10,767 bases of DNA. Origin: Chloroflexota bacterium. Lineage in GTDB: Bacteria > Chloroflexota > Limnocylindria > Limnocylindrales > Limnocylindraceae. Positions 6,829 through 10,767 of the stretch are shown here, in pieces. Both the position numbers and the translations under genes were made by a program. Position 1 is the stretch's first letter. Each line of letters begins with the position of its first letter. Below the pieces are notes generated by a model that did no database searches, had not been told where the DNA came from, and saw nothing but the letters and a program-made list of their open reading frames with translations. The stretch spans positions 3,124 to 13,890 of the forward strand of contig DMUR01000096.1 of NCBI GenBank assembly GCA_003476885.1, written 5' to 3'.

Positions 6829-7978
6829 GTTTCACCTCGCTTCCGCGCGGACCTCGAACCACCTCTTGGCATGCGCTGGCGGCGACGAGCCGCGGAGCGA
6901 GATCGCCGAGCGTCGTGGTGGTGATGATGGTCTGGGGGAGTGAGGTCAGGCGCTGGACGAGATGATCGCGTCGCTCCGGATCAAGCTCCGAGAATGCATC
7001 GTCGAGCAGAAGGAGAGGCGGCTCGCCGTGATCGGTAGTCAGCAGCTCAATCTCCGCAAAAAGAAGTGCGAGAAGTAGGCTGCGCTGTTGTCCGCGCGAT
7101 GCGATCGGCGCGAGGTCCTTTCCGTCCGCCTTAAACGTCAGGTCATCACGGTGTGGGCCGACCAGCGTGTGTCCTTGATAACCCTCGCTCTCCGCGGTTT
7201 CGTCAAACGATCTGCGTAGGTGGGTCGCGGCGGCGTCCGCGTCGTCATCTAGAAGGTGCGCTTCACGCGAAACATAGTGGGCGGTGAGATCGCCCTCTGT
7301 AGGGGCAACCTCACGGTGCGCGGTTGTGAGGGGGCCTGCGAGTGCGCGCAGCAGTTCGTTGCGAGCCGCAACAATCTCTGCGCCGCTGCTGATCAAGAGC
7401 TCAGTCCATGGTTTCATCTCTGCGCTGATCGCCCGCCGCTCGGCACCGTCGCTCTCGAGCGCATCCTTCAAGAGCCGGTTGCGCTGCTTGAGCGTGCGTT
7501 CATACCTGGTGAGGGCGGCACGGTAGCCCGCCTTCCACTGGATTGCCATTCGGTCCAGGGCGGCGCGGCGCACAGAGGGGGCCCCGACGACGAGGCCTGT
7601 CTCTTCCGGAACAAAGGCGGCGATCTTGAGCTTCTCGCCGAGCGTCTCGCTCCTTCGCGCGGTGCCGTTCACGAGATACCGGGTGCGCTCCGAGCGGCCG
7701 ATCTCTGCGGCGAGTGTGGTTGCCGCAAGCGGATCGTCCTGCGCCTCACGCGGATCTCGGAGGGTGACGGTGAACGCACCGCTGCTTGCCCCCTCCTGGA
7801 CGAGTTCGCGGAGCGCGCTCGCTCGGTGTGAGCGCCCAGTGGCCGCCACGAGCAGCGCCTCAATCGCGGTGGTCTTCCCAGCGCCATTCGCCCCCCAGAG
7901 GATCTGTGGCCCTGCAGAGAAGCGGATCTCTCCGGCGGTCCAGCTCCGAATCTGTTGGAGGCGCACGCGCTCAATCAC
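6818..7978 (-). CDS. recF: DNA replication and repair protein RecF
   Basis: A 386-residue SMC-like ATPase that binds gapped DNA and, with RecO and RecR, helps load RecA during recombinational repair. The N-terminus IERVRLQQIRSW is typical. Walker A is GANGAGKTT (29-37). The conserved REAQ-like lid region, YLVNG (101-105), FVPEE (122-126) and the RRAALDRM block (138-144) follow in the family's order. The C-terminal half has VGPHRDDL (273-280), the ABC signature ASRGQQRSL (293-301) and Walker B with the catalytic Asp-Asp, LLLLDDAFSELD (322-333). Length is close to the family norm (about 360-390). The start is GTG at 7978, with GAGGAG 9 nt upstream; an ATG further up (at 8000 on this strand) is out of frame and soon meets a stop. 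It lies 64 bp after dnaN, with a hairpin in the gap, and overlaps the DUF721 gene. Confidence 0.97.
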   Translation of the reverse strand: MIERVRLQQIRSWTAGEIRFSAGPQILWGANGAGKTTAIEALLVAATGRSHRASALRELVQEGASSGAFTVTLRDPREAQDDPLAATTLAAEIGRSERTRYLVNGTARRSETLGEKLKIAAFVPEETGLVVGAPSVRRAALDRMAIQWKAGYRAALTRYERTLKQRNRLLKDALESDGAERRAISAEMKPWTELLISSGAEIVAARNELLRALAGPLTTAHREVAPTEGDLTAHYVSREAHLLDDDADAAATHLRRSFDETAESEGYQGHTLVGPHRDDLTFKADGKDLAPIASRGQQRSLLLALLFAEIELLTTDHGEPPLLLLDDAFSELDPERRDHLVQRLTSLPQTIITTTTLGDLAPRLVAASACQEVVRGPRGSEVKRER

Positions 7979-7987
7979 TTTCGTCCA

Positions 7988-7993
7988 CTCCTC
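7988..7993 (-). promoter_or_regulatory. Shine-Dalgarno of recF
   Basis: GAGGAG on the minus strand lies 9 nt before the GTG at 7978. It supports that start over an out-of-frame ATG upstream. Confidence 0.6.
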
Positions 7994-8014
7994 TTCATCG
8001 GTTCACGGGCGTGT

Positions 8015-8035
8015 GTGCCGCGCGGTGTGCGGCAC
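8015..8035 (-). other. GC-rich hairpin in the dnaN-recF gap
   Basis: Perfect 7-bp arms GTGCCGC (8015-8021) and GCGGCAC (8029-8035) enclose a 7-nt loop, 8 bp past the dnaN stop. It has no U-tract, so it is more likely to protect the dnaN 3' end or cause partial termination than to act as a classical terminator; recF probably remains in the same transcript. Confidence 0.45.
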
Positions 8036-8042
8036 CGTCTGA

Positions 8043-9158
8043 TCAGGAGGGGGTGCGCACCGGCATCACGACGTGGAGGTAGTCGCGCCCGTCAAGCGGA
8101 CGGAGCAGCCCTGGTGCGATCGGTCCGGTGAGCTCCAGGGAGAACTGGTCTGCTTCCACGCGAGAGAGGACATCCACAAGATACTTCGCGTTAAACGCAA
8201 TTGTTGTCCCTTCCCCTTCAACCTTAGCCTCAACGTGTGCCGCGTGATCGCCAACGTCTGCGGCGGCGGTGATGTCAATTGCTCCACCGCCTTCAGATGT
8301 AATCGCGAATCGCACGATGTGCGCTGACGCGTCGGCAACAACTTGCGCAAGGCGAACGGCGCGCAAGAAATCGTCGCGCACGATAGTTACCTTTGTGGTG
8401 TGAGACGTTGGGATCACTTGCTGGAATGGTGGGAACTGCCCATCAATAAGTCGGCTGACCAACACGGTGTCGCCGAGCTTGAACTGCAGTTGGTTCTTTG
8501 CCGGTGTCAACGTGATCTCAACGAGGTCATCAACGTCTGAGAGCAGACGAAGGAGTTCGGCATACGCGCGCGCAGGCACAATGATGCTCGTCTCTGGTGC
8601 CGCCTCTGCAAGCGCAGCGCCAGCGACTGCGATGCGGTAGTTGTCCGCGGCGGCAAACGTTGCCTTCTCTCCAGTGAGGCTTGTGAGCACGCCGGTGAGG
8701 ATCGGTCGCGCTTCGTCGCCCGCGGCGGCAAACACGGTTGAGTCGAGTGCGGCGCGCAGCTCTTTCTGGGAGATCCGCGCCGTGACGCGCTCGCCAGCGG
8801 CCCCAACTTGAGGGAAGTCGTCGGCGGGTGTTGCGCGAAGGTGTGATGCGCTGCGACCGCACTTCAGGTGAACACGGCCGTCCGGGAGAAGCGAGATATC
8901 AATCTTCTCGTTCGGGAGCCCGTTCACCACGTCGCTGAGGAGGCGTGCTGGGATCGTTGTTGCACCCTTCTCTTCAATCTTGGCGGGGACCCAGTGGGTC
9001 ACCGCGATCTCGAGGTTGGTTGCCACAAGGCGGAGCCCGCCGTCTTCGGTGCCGAGGTAGACGTTCGAGAGGATCGGAAGCGTGTTCCGAGAGGCCACGC
9101 CGTGACCTACAACCGCCAGGCCGCGTGCAAGGTTCTCCTGAATCACCGATAGCTTCAT
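8043..9158 (-). CDS. dnaN: DNA polymerase III subunit beta (sliding clamp)
   Basis: A 371-residue beta clamp, the ring-shaped processivity factor that ties DNA polymerase III and other partners to DNA. Three clamp domains of about 120 residues can be followed. Features are MKLSVIQENLARGL (1-14), the ISLLPDGRVHLKCGRS segment (83-98), DDFPQV (113-118), VTARISQKELRAAL (125-138), the central RPILTGV (156-162) and ADNYRIAVA (175-183), and LIDGQFPPFQQVIP (237-250). It ends in YLHVVMPVRTPS, the usual clamp C-terminus (LVMPM/VR) with three extra residues. Length matches the family. The start is ATG at 9158 with a strong GGAGGAG 5 nt upstream. It stands downstream of dnaA across the presumed oriC and 64 bp before recF, and is transcribed away from the origin, co-directional with the leftward fork. 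Confidence 0.98.
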   Translation of the reverse strand: MKLSVIQENLARGLAVVGHGVASRNTLPILSNVYLGTEDGGLRLVATNLEIAVTHWVPAKIEEKGATTIPARLLSDVVNGLPNEKIDISLLPDGRVHLKCGRSASHLRATPADDFPQVGAAGERVTARISQKELRAALDSTVFAAAGDEARPILTGVLTSLTGEKATFAAADNYRIAVAGAALAEAAPETSIIVPARAYAELLRLLSDVDDLVEITLTPAKNQLQFKLGDTVLVSRLIDGQFPPFQQVIPTSHTTKVTIVRDDFLRAVRLAQVVADASAHIVRFAITSEGGGAIDITAAADVGDHAAHVEAKVEGEGTTIAFNAKYLVDVLSRVEADQFSLELTGPIAPGLLRPLDGRDYLHVVMPVRTPS

Positions 9159-9163
9159 TTCAA

Positions 9164-9170
9164 CTCCTCC
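9164..9170 (-). promoter_or_regulatory. Shine-Dalgarno of dnaN
   Basis: GGAGGAG on the minus strand lies 5 nt before the ATG at 9158. It is the strongest ribosome-binding site in the window and fixes the dnaN start. Confidence 0.8.
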
Positions 9171-9180
9171 ACATACCCCT

Positions 9181-9215
9181 CTAGGTATCTTGCTAATAGT
9201 GTCTTATCTCTTTAA
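9181..9215. other. AT-rich segment, candidate duplex unwinding element
   Basis: By direct count 24 of 35 bases are A or T, in a G+C-rich surrounding. It sits at the dnaN end of the gap, with the DnaA-box-like sites on its other side, as expected for the stretch that DnaA melts. It could equally be the dnaN promoter region or both. Confidence 0.5.
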
Positions 9216-9238
9216 CCCCGTCACCGCCGTATTCGTAG

Positions 9239-9256
9239 TGTGGAACCTGTGGAGCC
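9239..9256 (-). repeat. Tandem divergent DnaA-box-like 9-mers
   Basis: TGTGGAACC (9239-9247) is followed immediately by TGTGGAGCC (9248-9256). Each keeps the TGTGGA half of the reverse box TGTGGATAA (6 of 9 matches). The tandem arrangement beside the AT-rich segment makes cooperative DnaA binding plausible, but the box ends are non-consensus. Confidence 0.4.
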
Positions 9257-9258
9257 TA

Positions 9259-9335
9259 CGCGTAAACCCTCGTCCAGGAACCGTGGGGAACCTCCCCTAA
9301 AGTGTGAACCACGCACCCCCGGTGCGCGTAAACCC
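9259..9335. repeat. 11-bp direct repeat CGCGTAAACCC
   Basis: Identical copies of CGCGTAAACCC lie at 9259-9269 and 9325-9335, 66 bp apart start to start (about six helical turns, so on the same DNA face). The function is unknown; an origin-binding protein site is plausible. Confidence 0.55.
9312..9326. other. Small hairpin in oriC gap
   Basis: CGCACC (9312-9317) and GGTGCG (9321-9326) form a 6-bp stem with a 3-nt CCC loop. It overlaps the first bases of the second CGCGTAAACCC copy. Confidence 0.35.
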
Positions 9336-9375
9336 CACCGTTTCTCGGGAGAGGCTGGGGGGAACCCTAGGCCGG

Positions 9376-9384
9376 TTCTCCACA
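9376..9384 (+). promoter_or_regulatory. DnaA box-like site
   Basis: TTCTCCACA matches TTATCCACA at 8 of 9 positions (A to C at position 3) and fits the relaxed TTNTNCACA pattern exactly. Confidence 0.6.
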
Positions 9385-9399
9385 TCGTGTCCTCAGGCG

Positions 9400-9420
9400 C
9401 TCACGCCCCCCGTGCGTGAG
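9400..9420 (-). other. Hairpin downstream of dnaA
   Basis: Perfect 7-bp arms CTCACGC (9400-9406) and GCGTGAG (9414-9420) enclose a 7-nt loop, 39 bp after the dnaA stop in the direction of dnaA transcription. There is no U-tract. It could mark the dnaA 3' end or be part of the origin structure. Confidence 0.4.
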
Positions 9421-9448
9421 GGCGGTGTTTCCACCACTTCTCCACCAG

Positions 9449-9457
9449 ATATCCACA
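9449..9457 (+). promoter_or_regulatory. DnaA box-like site next to the dnaA stop
   Basis: ATATCCACA matches TTATCCACA at 8 of 9 positions (T to A at position 1), in the same orientation as the box at 9376 and 2 bp from the dnaA stop codon. Confidence 0.6.
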
Positions 9458-9459
9458 GG

Positions 9460-10767
9460 CTATGCGGAGGCGGCAGCCCCCTGGCCGTATCGAAGGAGCG
9501 CCTCGCGCAGAAGGGCCACCTCTCGGCGGAGTTCCGCGTCGTAGCTCATCTCGCGCTCGATCTTGCTGCAGGCGTGAATGATCGTGGAGTGGTCTCGCCC
9601 CCCGAGCGCACCGCCAATACGAACGAGCGACGCGTCAGTCTCCTCGCGCGAGAGGTAGGCGGCGATCTGGCGAGGAACCACAATCTCGCGGTCGCGCTTC
9701 GGGCCGCGCAGCTGCTCAACAGTCATGCCGTAGTGTTCGGCGACAACGGCAACCACCTGCTCCGGCTCAAGGATGCGCTTCGGGCTCGGATAGACCGCCT
9801 CGCTCAACACCCGTGCGGCGAGCTCCATCGTGACCGGCATGCCGCTGAGGCGCCCCACCGCAACGAGACGGGTGAGCGCCCCTTCAAGCTCGCGCACATT
9901 ACTCTGCACGCGGCGTGCGACCTGCTCTAACACGTCGTCTGCAACGATCACGCCACTCTCTTCTACCTTGCTGCGCAGAATGGCGATTCGCGTCTCAAGA
10001 TCAGGCGAAGAGATGTCTGCAATCAAGCCCCACTCAAAGCGAGAGCGTAGGCGCTCTTCAAGGAGCGAGATTTCCTTTGGCGTGCGATCCGAAGTGATCA
10101 CGATCTGCTTCCCTGCGGAGTGGAGGGTGTTGAACGTGTGGAAGAACTCTTCTTGCGTCCGCTCCTTGTCCGCAATGAATTGGATGTCGTCGATCAGCAA
10201 CACGTCAATCTTCCTGAAGCGCGAACGGAACGCATCGGCCGCACCCTGCTGGATGCCGAGAATAAACTCATTGGTGAACGCTTCACCAGTGATGTAAAGA
10301 ACACGTCGCTTTGGCGAACGCTCCATCACTGCGTTCCCAATCGCGTGAAGCAGGTGTGTCTTCCCGAGACCAGTACCGCCGTAAAGGAAGAGCGGGTTGT
10401 ATGCGCCACCTGGCCGCTCGGAGACAGACTGCGATGCAGCGTGTGCAAGCCGGCTCGCGGAACCAACGACATACGTCGCGAATGTGTATCGCGCGTTCAG
10501 GTTGGTTGGTCGCGCTGGCTCGCTCGCATCAACAACGCGAACCGAATCGCTCGAAGGCGTGTGTGCGCGCACCTGTGACACGTTGTCTGTTGACGCACTC
10601 TTCTTCCCTGCGAGCGCACCTTGCGCATCAAGCTCATCCTCGCTCACAACTTCTACCTGAAGCGTCACGCTATAGCCAACAATCTTTGCGATTGTTTGTG
10701 CGATGAGTGAGCGGTAGCGCTCTTCAATCCAATCCTTTGCAAAACCAGAAGCAACACCGAGCGTGAA
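9460..10767 (-). CDS. dnaA: Chromosomal replication initiator DnaA (N-terminus off window)
   Basis: 435 visible residues of the AAA+ initiator that binds DnaA boxes, melts oriC and recruits the helicase. The frame is open to the right edge, and the first visible residues (FAKDWIEERYRSLI, 9-22) belong to domain I, so only a few dozen N-terminal residues are missing. An internal GTG at 10668 is not the start. Domain II is short and poorly conserved (about 45-85). Domain III has NPLFLYGGTGLGKTHLL (124-140, Walker A), YITGEAFTNEF (158-168), VLLIDDIQFI (189-198, Walker B), sensor I ITSDRTPKEI (224-233) and the arginine-finger box LRSRFEWGL (240-248). Domain IV carries the signature GGRDHSTIIHA (389-399), which contacts the DnaA box. 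The protein ends GQGAAASA. It is transcribed towards the presumed oriC and dnaN. Confidence 0.97.
   Translation of the reverse strand, partial: FTLGVASGFAKDWIEERYRSLIAQTIAKIVGYSVTLQVEVVSEDELDAQGALAGKKSASTDNVSQVRAHTPSSDSVRVVDASEPARPTNLNARYTFATYVVGSASRLAHAASQSVSERPGGAYNPLFLYGGTGLGKTHLLHAIGNAVMERSPKRRVLYITGEAFTNEFILGIQQGAADAFRSRFRKIDVLLIDDIQFIADKERTQEEFFHTFNTLHSAGKQIVITSDRTPKEISLLEERLRSRFEWGLIADISSPDLETRIAILRSKVEESGVIVADDVLEQVARRVQSNVRELEGALTRLVAVGRLSGMPVTMELAARVLSEAVYPSPKRILEPEQVVAVVAEHYGMTVEQLRGPKRDREIVVPRQIAAYLSREETDASLVRIGGALGGRDHSTIIHACSKIEREMSYDAELRREVALLREALLRYGQGAAASA

Larger units (their letters stand above)
9238..9366. repeat. GGAACC repeats in the oriC gap
   Basis: GGAACC occurs at 9242-9247, 9277-9282, 9287-9292 and 9361-9366, all in the same orientation. 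Related GTGTGAACC is at 9302-9310, and the inverted form GGTTCT is at 9374-9379. Three copies are preceded by G-rich GTGT, GTGG or GGGG. They may be binding sites for DnaA or another origin protein. Confidence 0.45.
9159..9459. other. Candidate chromosomal replication origin (oriC), dnaA-dnaN intergenic region
   Basis: A 301-bp gene-free stretch between the dnaA stop and the dnaN start, the classical position of bacterial oriC. It contains two near-consensus DnaA boxes (8 of 9), several weaker TGTGGA-type matches, a group of GGAACC repeats, an 11-bp direct repeat, two small hairpins and one AT-rich segment at the dnaN side. No perfect TTATCCACA was found on either strand. The dnaN promoter should also lie here, but no convincing -35/-10 pair was recognised. 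Confidence 0.75.

Noticed and set aside
9304..9930. Plus-strand 208-codon ORF spanning the oriC gap and the dnaA 3' half
   Set aside because: Antisense to highly conserved dnaA codons, no Shine-Dalgarno and no recognisable domain.
10666..10668. GTG at 10668 as the dnaA start
   Set aside because: The frame continues upstream with conserved DnaA domain I residues (FAKDWIEERY), so the real start is outside the window.

Overview
The window covers the chromosomal replication-origin neighbourhood of a G+C-rich bacterium, read with the initiator genes on the minus strand. From right to left: dnaA (5' end outside the window), a 301-bp dnaA-dnaN gap that looks like oriC, dnaN, recF, a DUF721/DciA-family gene, a large single-pass membrane protein of unknown function, and a DUF151 bifunctional-nuclease-like gene. 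Then come a plus-strand family 2 glycosyltransferase and, divergent from it, a very large minus-strand membrane glycosyltransferase that runs off the left edge. Gene order dnaA-dnaN-recF-DUF721 is common in Actinobacteria and Chloroflexota. The style of the two glycosyltransferases, together with DUF151, makes me lean towards Chloroflexota (a Limnocylindria-like lineage), but this is a judgement from memory and not a phylogeny. No tRNA, rRNA, CRISPR array, insertion sequence or phage gene was seen.

Replication block (about 6478-10767): DnaA, the beta clamp, RecF and the DUF721 protein are all intact where visible, and the usual active-site motifs are present. recF and the DUF721 gene overlap by 11 bp, so they are probably translationally coupled. 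gyrB and gyrA, which often follow in this order, do not. The oriC gap has no perfect TTATCCACA box. It carries two 8/9 matches, a set of GGAACC-containing repeats in one orientation, an 11-bp direct repeat, two small hairpins and one AT-rich segment next to dnaN.

Middle (3428-6461): an 823-residue protein has a divergent PP2C-like N-terminal region without recognisable metal-binding aspartates, a long Arg/Pro/Ala-rich linker, one transmembrane helix, a helical spacer and a C-terminal beta-propeller-like region. It is followed by the small DUF151 gene.

Left (1-3426): a polyprenyl-phosphate-sugar synthase-like GT2 enzyme and a GT-C membrane transferase are divergently transcribed from a 28-bp gap, suggesting donor synthesis coupled to donor use. 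The GT-C gene is open over the whole left quarter of the window (883 codons, no stop). It encodes two fused GT-C modules, and in the second, PMT-like module about 300 residues of propeller-like sequence are inserted in the first extracytoplasmic loop. This inserted-propeller protein is the most unusual object in the window.
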